From Chryseobacterium sp. 7 (lineage in GTDB: Bacteria > Bacteroidota > Bacteroidia > Flavobacteriales > Weeksellaceae), in contig NZ_RCCA01000001.1 in NCBI RefSeq assembly GCF_003663845.1, positions 2,914,001 through 2,978,000 of the forward strand: a stretch of DNA of 64,000 bases, written 5' to 3'. The stretch's first letter is position 1; every line of letters begins with the position of its first letter. Both the position numbers and the translations under genes were made by a program. Of this stretch, positions 45,436 to 55,194 are shown one piece after another. Under the pieces are notes generated by a model. The model did no database searches, was not told the origin of the DNA, and worked only from the letters and a program-made list of their open reading frames with translations.

Positions 45436-45469
45436 TAATAAAAAAGGTCAGTACAAATGTACCGACCTT
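45436..45469 (-). terminator. Intrinsic terminator of surface cassette 2
   Basis: AAGGTCAGTAC and GTACCGACCTT form an 11-bp stem with one mismatch and an AAAT loop. On the minus strand a U-run follows. Confidence 0.85.
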
Positions 45470-45492
45470 ACTTATTTACTGTTAAAATAGTT

Positions 45493-45993
45493 CTATTTCC
45501 AGAAGCTCCATTTTACTCCATCAAATACAGCCATTGTTTTACTTACTGTATCATAGCACACTGTTCCTGCTATGGGACTTTTCATGTTTGCTACAGGATC
45601 GTTAACTTTTGGCAGAACTAAAGCCTTGCTGGCAGATTCAAGTACCAAAACACCTTGTGCCGGAGAGCTTGCAGCGCCAATAATGACACCTCCTCCCTGT
45701 TCGGCAGATGTATTCGGCATTGTGCCTGTAAGATTTCCTGCATCCGATAAGGAAACCCACAGATCATTTTGCCGCATTTTTACGATATTGTCTGTTTTAT
45801 CAAGTAAAAATGTTCCGTTACTGGCTGCAACCCCAGTTGGGAGTGCGTCTACTATCGGAAGGATAATTCCTGCATTGGATAAAGGAAAATCCAGAATAGC
45901 ATCTCCGTCTACAGAGGCTTTACCCATGCCCACCTGTGCTGTCAGACAGGAAAAGCCGGCAAAAATGACTGTTGTTAATATTATTTTTTTCAT
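45493..45993 (-). CDS. Small secreted partner of surface cassette 2
   Basis: 166 aa with signal peptide ('ILTTVIFAGFSCLTAQVGMG'). It is homologous over its length to the protein at 34737: 'VKMRQNDLWVSLSDAGNLTG', 'GVLVLESASKALVLPKVNDP' and 'GTVCYDTVSKTMAVFDGVKW' plus SFWK. It lies 20 bp after the 1859-aa protein gene, the same order and spacing as in cassette 1. Function is unknown, but the conserved pairing indicates the two proteins act together. Confidence 0.78.
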   Translation of the reverse strand: MKKIILTTVIFAGFSCLTAQVGMGKASVDGDAILDFPLSNAGIILPIVDALPTGVAASNGTFLLDKTDNIVKMRQNDLWVSLSDAGNLTGTMPNTSAEQGGGVIIGAASSPAQGVLVLESASKALVLPKVNDPVANMKSPIAGTVCYDTVSKTMAVFDGVKWSFWK

Positions 45994-46013
45994 TGTAGTA
46001 AATTTAAATATTA

Positions 46014-49000
46014 TTATTCATTACAGCTTCTAACGATGCAGTTCCAGCTTGTTCCATTGTAAAGCTTCATACATTTATCCACTGTGTCATACATCAGCAT
46101 ACCTTCTACAGGATTTACAATAGCGGAACTCTGAGAACGGGTAATAACAAATCCTCTTGTTTTGGATTCCAGTGCCACGGCACCATTAGGAAGATTTTCC
46201 GGCCATCCGTTTTGTTTTGTCTGAATAGTGATACCAATTTTAGTGAACAAATCAGCAGGAGATGTATTCGGGTCTTTTGTACAGAAAGTACACGCCAGAA
46301 CTTTCAATAAATTGGAAGATACTGAATTCGAAGCTCCGCACTGTGACTGAGGATTTACGACAACAGAAGCCAGATTATTGAAATACTTGCTACCGTCTAC
46401 ATCTGTATAAGCTATTGCAGCCGAAGTATTGGTATTCACTTTAAATTTAACCACAGCTGTTTGTCCTGCTGCGATGCTCATTCCTGATATATAAACCTGA
46501 TCTCCGTCAAATACCGCCGTTCCGTTTGCTGTAAAATTGGTTTGTATTAAAGAACCTGCGATATAAGTCTGTGCTGCGTCCAGATTATCTGTAAACTCAA
46601 CATTGGTAATAGGATTAGTATCATTATTTGTAATATTAACCGTGTATTCCAGCTCTGTTGAGGTTGTTCCGAAACATCTGTCCACAGATTTTGTTACCGT
46701 TGGTTTCACAATTGCCGTAGAAGCAGTGTACGTAATGCTTGTATCCTGGTATCCCGCAGCTCCGCTGTCGTCATCACTTCTGTAAGGATTCGGATTGTTT
46801 ATTCCGCCATCAACTGTAAAATTGAAGTGTGTAGCGTAGGTTCCGGCTCCTGATGGTCTCACCTGTATATAAATATAGGAGTTTCCTGAAGGTACCGTTA
46901 GATCATTTAATAAGAAATTCTGACCTGCATACGTTGGAGCTTCAGTTCCAAGGCCTACATAACTGTTTGCTACATATTGCAATCCTGCCGGCAGAACATT
47001 ATTAATATCAATTGTTTTAGATGAACAGTTATTATTTTTAATATTTAATTTTAACGTTGCATCCTCACAAGTTGGCAGCTGATTCTCAATATAGGAAGCA
47101 ATAATATTGATGTTGTCCGGAACCGGCTCAATCGGATTATCGCAAACAAATGACATATCACCAATATAAAGGTAATCAACTTTACTGAATACCGGACTTC
47201 TGTCAATCGTCCATTCTATCACAATTTTTTCAACAGGTTTTTCAAAATCTACATTCACCGTTGCAAAATCTGTAATATCCAAATAAGGCTGAGTTCCCGT
47301 TGCGGTTCCTGTAGAAGCGTCAATGGTGTATCTTCTCAACTGATTATTCAGCGCCGGAGTTGAATTATAAGCATAATTCATTTTCGGAGTTATCTGATTT
47401 GCACCGCAGTATCCGATAACTTTTACAACAGTAGACTGTCCTGCCAATTTGGTAATACCTGCAATCTGGAAGCTTGCTTTTGCAGCTTTTGTTCCGCTGA
47501 TATCTTTTAAATTTACAGTATAAGACACTTTTCCTGCTGCACCGCTCATATTATCGTATCTTGATAATTGAGTCCATGTACCATACATCCTTGGGAAAAT
47601 TGTAGGAATCCATTCTACACCTGAAGGATATGTAACACTGATATCTGCTGATAATGCACCACTCGCAGGAGCTGCTCCATTTAAAGGAACATTATTTAAA
47701 GCATTGTTTGTGGCACCTGTTGCCCCTCCGTTAAACCAAGCCATTCCGTTTTGCAGGGTTTGTTTTCCTCCCAAACATGTCTGGCATGCTGCAGGTCCAA
47801 CTTTTCCAACTACTGTAAAGTACTGTCCGTTTTTAAAATTATAATAAAAAACAGCTTTACCTCCGGAAATTGATACTGCAGGAGAAATTCCTGTGTTGGT
47901 TGTGAAACCGCTGTCATCTGCAAAGTATAGAGAAACTTCGCTATTAATATTATAAGTGGATAAATCTACCTCAAAATAAGAAGCCCCAACGGTTCCTGTT
48001 TCCTGAACAAGCCAAGTTTTGTTGATTCTCATAAGACCGTCTGACAAAGCAGGACAGCTCACAGGATTTACAGCCGTAGTTCCTGTATTGATATTATTAT
48101 CACCAAACATCATAAATCCTTTATCGGCCAATGATGTTCTGCTAACATTAGAATTTGGTGACGCAAAATCATTAATAGTAGATGCAGTAAGAATGCTGTT
48201 GTCATTAATACTGTGAGAAACTTTCTGGTCTAAATTACCACTAACATCTCTTGCAATACCAAAGATATTGTTGTTGAAAGCATTATTGGTAGCAGAGTTC
48301 CAAACAATGGTAGCATCAGAATTAAGATAATTTTGAGGCTGGATTAATGTAATACCATATTTTATGGCAAAATAAGAATCCACCTTGTCTCTGTCCTGTG
48401 TTGATAAGCTTACGTTATAATATGCAACTTCGGGTATTCTTCCTGCGAAACCAAAGACACTTCCTCCAATTTGCATATTCGGATTAACATCGGCAGTTAT
48501 AGCATCCGAAAAAGTAACAAAATTACCATTGAAACCAACCTGCTTATTATTACCGCTAACAATTGAGCTTACTTGCCCTCCCACTAATGTCATTCTATTT
48601 AAAATAGCATTGAAGGCTGTATTTTGCCTGTTGATGGTACCTCCATTATCGATATAGTGAAGAGTAGCAAGATTACTAGCTGTATTAATCCCTAAACCAT
48701 ACCTGTGAAGAGTTCCACTTCCGCTCGCTAATCCAAATCTGAAAATATGGCTATAAGTAGGGTCAATATCTGCTGATTTTGCTCCTACAGCGAAAGTTGT
48801 ATGCAATCTGCCCAATGCTACAGGGTCTATAACCCCTGTAAAGTGCGCATAATCTGTTGAAGAGAATGTGTAGAATGGGTTGTAGTTACTATTTTTATCA
48901 CCGCTGGATAATGTCACTGCTCCACCATTTTTATTCAAAGTAAATCCGTTTGCTCTATCAGCCCAGGTGGTAAGAGTAGCAGTAACCCCTGCATCATACC

Positions 49001-51593
49001 AATACCCCAATCCTGCTACAACACCCGCCGGAGCATTGATGAACCCTGCAAAGGTAAAGAACTGGCCATTCGTCAATGTTACATCTGCATAATTGTATGT
49101 TACACCATTGATAACCTGTGTATTGGCCGACATATTGGTAACCGTATCTGTATTATCAAAAACGGCATCGGAGCTTTGAACCAATCTCAGGTTTGTGATA
49201 CCTTGTGGCCACATTACTCTTACGGTTCCCACTGAAGCTGTATTCTGAACCTTCCAAATGGCTGCAAAGCGTAAATTAACTCCAGAAACTCCTGTAAATG
49301 GAACCGTTAATGTTCTTGCCAAACCATTATCTCCCCAGATTACATATTGCTTATCTGTAGAGAAACTGTTCACATTTAATGCATTTGTATTGGCTAATGC
49401 GCCACCAATTCCTATAGCAACCTGGGAACCCGTGTTGATACTTTGAGATTGTTTTTGATTTAATGCTGTGGCATCATCCCGGCCTATACCGGTAATGTTT
49501 TGATTGTAAGCAGCATTGACCGTAGCATCCCAAATTACACTTGCATCAGTAGCAACATAATTTGTAGCAACAGTCTGATCCATTGTAACACCATATTTTA
49601 CAGCTAAATAACTTTCAATCCTGTTTTGTTCGGCTGCAGTTACTTGTCTTTCATAACCAATTACCTCCTGATAGTCAAACCCTCCTCTTTCGGCGCCACC
49701 ATCTGTATCTGTATTCAGATGGAAATTTCTGCCTGTAAATGCAAGCTGGTTATAACTGCCGGATGGAGGATTACTTTTACCATTTATCTTATAAGGATAG
49801 GCGCCTGCCGTACCTGTAGTATAGGCAAATCCTAAAATATTATTAGTAGATGGATTAAAGAAATTAGTGGTTGTGACGTTTCCGGGAAACACAAACATTC
49901 CTGAAGATGTGGCACTATTAATATATGGGCCCATTTCTCCTATATTTGAACCTGCGGCACTTAATGTTGCTGCACTTACATTCATCTGTACATTGTAACC
50001 TACTGTAGGCGTACCACCTGCTCCGGCTTTGGAGACATTATAAAACGTTCCTCCCGTTCCAGATGTTGTTACATTGGTAGAAAAAGCATTAAGCATTCCT
50101 AATCCCGCACCCTGAATCATCCTTACCATAGGGTTGAAATTAGATCCTAAATTCATGTAAGTAGAAGCAGCCGTATGTAAAGAAAATCCGGATAATGCCT
50201 GAAGCTGTCCTCCGGCCGCCGCAGAATTAGTCCAGGATGTAACGGTACCACCTTCTGCTGTTGTATTTGTTCCAAAGTCAGCTTTATTCCAAACCTGAAG
50301 GTTATTAATAACACCTCCCGGAGCCTGTACAAAAGCTGCTAAAGTAAAAAACTGTCCGTTAGCCAGAGACACATCAGCGTAATTATAAACAACTCCATTG
50401 ATAGTCTGTGTATTGGCTGACATATCAGTAACAGTATTTCCTACTGTAAAGGTGGGATCCAGATTATTCTGAACAAGTTTTAAATTATTTAATCCCTGAG
50501 GCCACATTACTCTTACTGTCCCTACTATTCCGGTATTCTGTACTTTCCAGACAGAACCCAAACGATAATTGACTCCTGCAATACCACTGATTGTAGCTGA
50601 AGGTGTTTTTGCCTGTCCGTTATCTCCTACAACAAGAAACTGCTGATCAGTGAGTATACCGGTATTGGCGGTATTTGTATTAGCCATTCCTGTAAGACCA
50701 ATCAAAATTTGCTGTCCCGGGTTTATACTCATAGACTGCTTTTGATAAAGCGCAGAATTATTATCTCTCCCAATACCTGTAATGTTATTATTATAACCAG
50801 TATTTGTTGTAGCATTCCAATAAATTGTTGTCCCGTTTGAAGCAACATAATTGCCTGATTTTGTAATTCCATACTTCAGCGTAAGATAGCTTTCTATCTG
50901 GGGACGTCCTAATGTCTGTGTGGTATTATAAATTACAATTTCCGCAATGTCGGAATTTGAAAATCCGTTAGTTCCCTGAGCTCCTATCCAGAAACTTTGG
51001 GTCCCGGCAGAAGCAGTGCCCGAACCTAATGAAGAAGACATTGCAGTTCCGTTAAGATAGGCTGTAGCCGCATTTGAATCTCCATTCAGTGACTGTAGCC
51101 GAACTTCATTTGCAGCAGGGGCAGACGTGTTTACAAATCGGTTAGTGATCAGCATACCTCCTGCAGAGTTTGCTCCTACATTCCATGTTCCTCCGCCCCC
51201 ATCAGAATGACTGTAAAGCGGATTTGAAGACGCTCCCAATTTTCTGTAAACAATGTATTGGGATGTTTGATAAGGAGCTGCCGCAGAAGTTGTTACATTT
51301 TGCGGAACTCCGGAAGTAAATAAGCGGTCATCTGTACCATCAAACCTTACAGAAGGATTAAAATTGATCTGGTTTGTATTATAAGCCGGCACAGTACTGG
51401 CACCACCTTGCTGTATTAAATTATAGGACCCGGAAGCACTGTTGTTCCATGTAGTAACAGTTCCTGAAACGGGTGTTATAACGTCAGCTTTATACCAAAG
51501 CTGGGGAGCTATTCCGCCGGGACTTTGAGCTTTTGTGAGTATGAGCATACTCCCCATTAGGAGTATACCCATTAGAATATTGATTTTTTTCAC
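46014..51593 (-). CDS. Giant secreted surface protein, larger member of cassette 2
   Basis: 1859 aa with signal peptide ('ILMGILLMGSMLILTKAQ'). Three long concanavalin/LamG-like units start near residues 25, 431 and 861. Each opens with a W-Y/N-K-A-D-like motif ('LWYKADVITPVSGTVTTWNN'). Units then have 'ESYLTLKYGIT'-type and 'NNNITGIGRDNNSALYQKQS'-type segments. Two DUF11-like repeats follow near 1501 and 1634 ('LEYTVNITNNDTNPITNVEF'). The last about 80 residues ('KIGITIQTKQNGWPENLPNG', 'EGMLMYDTVDKCMKLYNGTS', then WNCIVRSCNE) are shared with the cassette 1 protein. No T9SS type A domain is seen; this C-terminal module may have an equivalent role. Probable adhesin. Confidence 0.82.
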   Translation of the reverse strand: MKKINILMGILLMGSMLILTKAQSPGGIAPQLWYKADVITPVSGTVTTWNNSASGSYNLIQQGGASTVPAYNTNQINFNPSVRFDGTDDRLFTSGVPQNVTTSAAAPYQTSQYIVYRKLGASSNPLYSHSDGGGGTWNVGANSAGGMLITNRFVNTSAPAANEVRLQSLNGDSNAATAYLNGTAMSSSLGSGTASAGTQSFWIGAQGTNGFSNSDIAEIVIYNTTQTLGRPQIESYLTLKYGITKSGNYVASNGTTIYWNATTNTGYNNNITGIGRDNNSALYQKQSMSINPGQQILIGLTGMANTNTANTGILTDQQFLVVGDNGQAKTPSATISGIAGVNYRLGSVWKVQNTGIVGTVRVMWPQGLNNLKLVQNNLDPTFTVGNTVTDMSANTQTINGVVYNYADVSLANGQFFTLAAFVQAPGGVINNLQVWNKADFGTNTTAEGGTVTSWTNSAAAGGQLQALSGFSLHTAASTYMNLGSNFNPMVRMIQGAGLGMLNAFSTNVTTSGTGGTFYNVSKAGAGGTPTVGYNVQMNVSAATLSAAGSNIGEMGPYINSATSSGMFVFPGNVTTTNFFNPSTNNILGFAYTTGTAGAYPYKINGKSNPPSGSYNQLAFTGRNFHLNTDTDGGAERGGFDYQEVIGYERQVTAAEQNRIESYLAVKYGVTMDQTVATNYVATDASVIWDATVNAAYNQNITGIGRDDATALNQKQSQSINTGSQVAIGIGGALANTNALNVNSFSTDKQYVIWGDNGLARTLTVPFTGVSGVNLRFAAIWKVQNTASVGTVRVMWPQGITNLRLVQSSDAVFDNTDTVTNMSANTQVINGVTYNYADVTLTNGQFFTFAGFINAPAGVVAGLGYWYDAGVTATLTTWADRANGFTLNKNGGAVTLSSGDKNSNYNPFYTFSSTDYAHFTGVIDPVALGRLHTTFAVGAKSADIDPTYSHIFRFGLASGSGTLHRYGLGINTASNLATLHYIDNGGTINRQNTAFNAILNRMTLVGGQVSSIVSGNNKQVGFNGNFVTFSDAITADVNPNMQIGGSVFGFAGRIPEVAYYNVSLSTQDRDKVDSYFAIKYGITLIQPQNYLNSDATIVWNSATNNAFNNNIFGIARDVSGNLDQKVSHSINDNSILTASTINDFASPNSNVSRTSLADKGFMMFGDNNINTGTTAVNPVSCPALSDGLMRINKTWLVQETGTVGASYFEVDLSTYNINSEVSLYFADDSGFTTNTGISPAVSISGGKAVFYYNFKNGQYFTVVGKVGPAACQTCLGGKQTLQNGMAWFNGGATGATNNALNNVPLNGAAPASGALSADISVTYPSGVEWIPTIFPRMYGTWTQLSRYDNMSGAAGKVSYTVNLKDISGTKAAKASFQIAGITKLAGQSTVVKVIGYCGANQITPKMNYAYNSTPALNNQLRRYTIDASTGTATGTQPYLDITDFATVNVDFEKPVEKIVIEWTIDRSPVFSKVDYLYIGDMSFVCDNPIEPVPDNINIIASYIENQLPTCEDATLKLNIKNNNCSSKTIDINNVLPAGLQYVANSYVGLGTEAPTYAGQNFLLNDLTVPSGNSYIYIQVRPSGAGTYATHFNFTVDGGINNPNPYRSDDDSGAAGYQDTSITYTASTAIVKPTVTKSVDRCFGTTSTELEYTVNITNNDTNPITNVEFTDNLDAAQTYIAGSLIQTNFTANGTAVFDGDQVYISGMSIAAGQTAVVKFKVNTNTSAAIAYTDVDGSKYFNNLASVVVNPQSQCGASNSVSSNLLKVLACTFCTKDPNTSPADLFTKIGITIQTKQNGWPENLPNGAVALESKTRGFVITRSQSSAIVNPVEGMLMYDTVDKCMKLYNGTSWNCIVRSCNE

Positions 51594-51634
51594 TTTGATT
51601 TTTATTTAGAATTAAATATGAGTATATTTTTTCT

Positions 51635-52240
51635 TTAAAAATAAAACTCAGAAGGCGGGGGACGGCTTGTATAAAGTGAGAAATAGGATTCTTTAAAAAG
51701 AAGAAATCCATTCTTAGTTATTTTATTACTGGTATTACTTGAATATCCGTGAATAGACTTAAATATTATATTTTCAATTAAGAATTTCAGATTATATTGA
51801 AGCGGAATAAATCCGGAATTTGCGATTCCTTTTGAATTGGGAGAAAAAAAGTTATCTGGACAAATATTTACAAATATAGCAGGCTCAACTGCCGGGTAAT
51901 TTTTTACTTTTTCTTTTAAAGACTTTGAAACAGATTTTTTTTGATCTTTTCCGGAAAGAGTTTTGATTTTTTTATCATTAAATACAACTTGTTTTGCTTC
52001 ATTTAAAGATTGTATCTGCGGAGTATTCTGCTCCTCAAAATCTTTCAACGTTATTTGGTTTACGATTCCGGAATCTACAATATAGAGTGTTGTATTTTCA
52101 CGAATTGTAATTTCAGTACCTTTTTGATAATATAAATGTTGCGAATGAAAGTTCGAAGCCATTAAAAAAACTAACAACAGTAACAAAGTCCTCTTGCAAA
52201 AGGACAAAAAGGGATTAACCTGTTGTGTTGAGTGTTTCAT
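51635..52240 (-). CDS. Secreted hypothetical protein ending in an RPPP motif
   Basis: 201 aa. Signal-peptide-like N-terminus ('RTLLLLLVFLMASNFHSQ'), then 'YYQKGTEITIRENTTLYIVD', a Lys-rich middle and a C-terminal part ending 'KESYFSLYTSRPPPSEFYF'. It precedes the giant surface protein gene by 42 bp on the same strand and is probably co-transcribed. The gene at 57868 has the same position before another surface gene and also ends near an R-P-P-P. I do not recognise a family. Confidence 0.6.
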   Translation of the reverse strand: MKHSTQQVNPFLSFCKRTLLLLLVFLMASNFHSQHLYYQKGTEITIRENTTLYIVDSGIVNQITLKDFEEQNTPQIQSLNEAKQVVFNDKKIKTLSGKDQKKSVSKSLKEKVKNYPAVEPAIFVNICPDNFFSPNSKGIANSGFIPLQYNLKFLIENIIFKSIHGYSSNTSNKITKNGFLLFKESYFSLYTSRPPPSEFYF

Positions 52241-53152
52241 AATGTGTGCTTTATTATCGTAAAAGACAAAGTTGATTGTCTTATTACATACTCACTCAAG
52301 ATATGATCCTGAATCAGATTAAAATGAGGGAATTAAGGCTTTTCTTTATTAAAAAAAATATATTCTATCCTTTTACTTATATATTATTTACTTCTTATTT
52401 AATATTTATAAGCTATAATAGTGTCTGGATTATATTGAGCTTGATCTTCTAGAATTTGGAAACTACTTTTTTAAAATCAATATCAATACAAAGCATTTTA
52501 TAAATTTTATTCAACGTATTAAATGTAAGAAAATATTTTTATATAAATAAAAAAAACAACATTTTTTATTTTATTCACATAAATATGATATTATATTTAC
52601 AGCTAAAGTAAGCTACAATTACCTCCGAAGGATACCACACTCCTATACTATAAAAAAACAATATTTATATTCAGATTCGATCTCTGATGAATTTACATTT
52701 ATTTAAGGTATTGCTCATATAATATTCATCCTTCCTTACCAAATACATCATATCAATCCCTCTATTTAAATTCAGACACCGCACTGTAAAAAATGATGTC
52801 TCAGGAGCCGCACTTAAAGCACTGTTTACTTAAGGAAGAATAATTCCTTTGCGCTGTGGTCTGAAATTTTTTTGTCCAAAGGATTTAGGGCCTACCATCA
52901 ATAATGGCATATAAAATTAAAAGTAAAATATTTCTATCAAAATTTCAATTTCGAAATAATTGTCATTTCATTAATTTCAATTATTTATTATAATCTTAAT
53001 TAGAAAATTTTAGAACACCATAAACAAATAACAAAACAACAGTTAAAATACACTAGCATTAAAATAGTTAACTCCTTTATAGATCAGGTATTTTCCTATT
53101 CTAATTATGATTTTTGTACGTTTTGATTTGCTATCTTTAGAAAAAACTACAG
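52241..53152. other. Long intergenic region
   Basis: 912 bp between divergent genes, very AT-rich in the middle. No gene was supported. A short stretch near 52805-52905 translates to a protein-like segment ('GRIIPLRCGLKFFCPKDLGP') but has no start and no extension. It is probably the remains of a lost gene. Confidence 0.45.
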
Positions 53153-54572
53153 ATGGACCAGGAAGACTTTAAAACTATTTTAGAGAATACTACGGTTTTC
53201 TCTAACTCAGAATCTCCAAATGAAATAGAAGAACTTTATGATGTAGTGATTATTGGTGCAGGGCTAAGCGGACTCAATGCTGCTAAAATACTATCTAAAG
53301 CAGAAAAAAAATTCTTGTTTTAAAAGCACAAGACAGAGTCGGAGGACATACATGGACTCAACCCATTGGTTCGAATGATTTTGTTGACTTGGGTGGACAG
53401 TGGATAGGCAAAGGTCACGATCAAATGTATAAACTTGTGGCAGAAGCAGGATTGCAGACTTTTCCAACCTATACTTATGGGAAAAATATATTGCGGTTAG
53501 ATGGAAAAAATAGCTCATACAAAGGAGAAACACTTCCATTGGGCTTGTTTGCCTTATTATCAGCACTAAAACTTATGTATGTTTTTGACCGAAAATCATC
53601 GAAGATTTCCTTAGAAAACCCCTGGCTTATGGAAAATACATATGAAATGGATAATCGGAGTATAGGAAATTGGATTGAAGAAACAATTTCAAACAAAAAG
53701 GCAAGAATTCTGATAAAAAGAACAGCTGAAGCAATGCTATGCAAAATGTAAAAAATGTTTCATTATTCCAGGCATTGGTGAATGCAAAGGCTACAGGTTC
53801 TTTAAAACAAACGGAAAAGGTAGAAGACGGAGCCTTAAGTGATCGAATTTCAGGAGGAGCACAGGGGATCAGTAATTATATATATAATCTGGTAAAGGAT
53901 GCCGTAAAACTGAATTGCCCGGTTTCATTTGTAACACAATTGGAAAGCTACATTCTTATCGGAAATGATGATCTTTCGGTAAAAACAAAAAAAGTAATTG
54001 TAACAGCTCCGTTACCTGTTGTAAAAAATATAAAATTTACTCCGGAATTGCCAATTGAAAAGCAAACATTAATCAATTCTATGGAAATGGGTACTGTAAT
54101 TAAATGTAATGCTATTTATGACAGACCATTTTGGGAGGAGACAGGCTTGAGCGGTTCCATGGTTTGTCTTGATGAAATAGTAGAGCTCTCCGTTGACAAT
54201 TCAGTACCAGGTTCGGATCGTGGAATTATTACTTCATTAATTCATGCGAACAGAGCAAAAGAGCTTCTCCAGTTATCTGAACACGAAAGAAAAGAAATTT
54301 TATTGAAGGCTTACGCCAATATATTTGGGGAAAAAGCTTTAAATCCTATTATGTATATAGATTATTCATTCACCAATAATCCTTGGATTGGCGGGGCTTA
54401 CTCCGGACTTTTTAAAAATGGTATTTACTCAAAATATGGAAAATATTTAACTAAACCTTCCGGTAATATTCATTGGGCTGGCACAGAAACATCTACTCTT
54501 TTTAAAGGGTTTATGGAAGGAGTAGTTTTATCAGGCGAAAGGGTTGCTAAAGAAATTTTAAATCAAAATTAA
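53153..54572 (+). pseudogene. Flavin monoamine oxidase-like FAD enzyme, two frameshifts
   Basis: Three frames together make an amine oxidase. Frame 1 has the FAD motif 'DVVIIGAGLSGLNAAKILSK'. Frame 2 has 'DRVGGHTW' and 'DLGGQWIGKGHDQMYKLVAE'. Frame 3 has 'LSDRISGGAQGISNYIYNLV' and the C-terminal FAD motif 'GNIHWAGTETSTLFKGFMEG'. One A added to the eight-A run at 53304-53311 and one to the four-A run at 53743-53746 restores the full frame. Such enzymes oxidise primary amines or L-amino acids to aldehydes or keto acids with H2O2. It is monocistronic with a terminator at 54769. Confidence 0.88.
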
Positions 54573-54768
54573 TTAAATTCTTTAAATATCCTCTTGTTAT
54601 TACTCCCAATAAATAAAACCCTCCCTATCAATACAATAAATCAAATTTGAAAGTTATCTTAAGGTTTCGTTCAAACTTTACTATAGCTATAAAATACTAT
54701 ACTAGCTTTGCAAAAAGATAGAGCATATTATTTAATAAAAAATATTTTTTTTCAGACTTTAAGTTTTT

Positions 54769-54793
54769 AGACAGCCTTTGCGCTGTCTTTTTT
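54769..54793 (+). terminator. Intrinsic terminator after the amine oxidase gene
   Basis: AGACAGC and GCTGTCT form a 7-bp stem with a CTTTGC loop, then a run of six T. Confidence 0.8.
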
Positions 54794-54851
54794 ATATCTC
54801 TATGTATGAGGAGTGCATCAAAAAGTTCCTGCCGTTTATATACCGGGAAAT

Positions 54852-54875
54852 AAAAAAGGAGACAATGTCTCCCTT
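54852..54875 (-). terminator. Intrinsic terminator of the paired HTH genes
   Basis: GGAGAC and GTCTCC stem with an AAT loop and flanking A/T runs. On the minus strand six U follow. Confidence 0.75.
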
Positions 54876-54876
54876 T

Positions 54877-55194
54877 TCATACCAAAAATATTTTTTTCCA
54901 TTTCGCAACCGTATTCCTACTTAATTTAAAATGACTCGCCAACTGGCTATTATTAAGTTTGTGTTTTTTCTGGTAATCTAATATTATTAAAATATCAGAT
55001 TTTCTATAGGAACGATACTTCTGGTTATCATTTTCAGTTTGATTATTTGTTTTTCCGAAAATTATTGTATTGAGTTCAATAATATTTAAGACAGATAAAT
55101 TATCTTTCTCCAGCAATTTTTTACATCTCTCCTGTTTATGAGGGAACTTCTTAATAAGTATATCTGTATAGATAAGTTTATAATCTGGTATCAT
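54877..55194 (-). CDS. Small HTH protein, second gene of an overlapping pair
   Basis: 105 aa. The C-terminal third is a helix-turn-helix ('ILDYQKKHKLNNSQLASHFK', then 'LSRNTVAKWKKIFLV') resembling transposase-type or Xre-like HTH. The N-terminal half ('YKLIYTDILIKKFPHKQERC') is not recognised. It overlaps the upstream gene at 55191 by 4 bp (ATGA-type), so the two are translated together. No transposase catalytic domain is present. Confidence 0.68.
   Translation of the reverse strand: MIPDYKLIYTDILIKKFPHKQERCKKLLEKDNLSVLNIIELNTIIFGKTNNQTENDNQKYRSYRKSDILIILDYQKKHKLNNSQLASHFKLSRNTVAKWKKIFLV

Noticed and set aside
52805..52905. Short coding-looking stretch in the 52-53 kb gap
   Set aside because: It reads as protein-like for about 25 codons, but has no start, no length and stops nearby. 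It is not enough to call a gene.
53153..54572. Programmed frameshifting in the amine oxidase, ALDH, topB and metQ genes
   Set aside because: There is no common slippery heptamer with a downstream structure. All the breaks lie in plain homopolymers of varied type, including G5, so sequence error or mutation is simpler.
54769..54875. Small RNA between the two hairpins
   Set aside because: Each hairpin is well explained as the terminator of its adjacent gene; no promoter lies between them.
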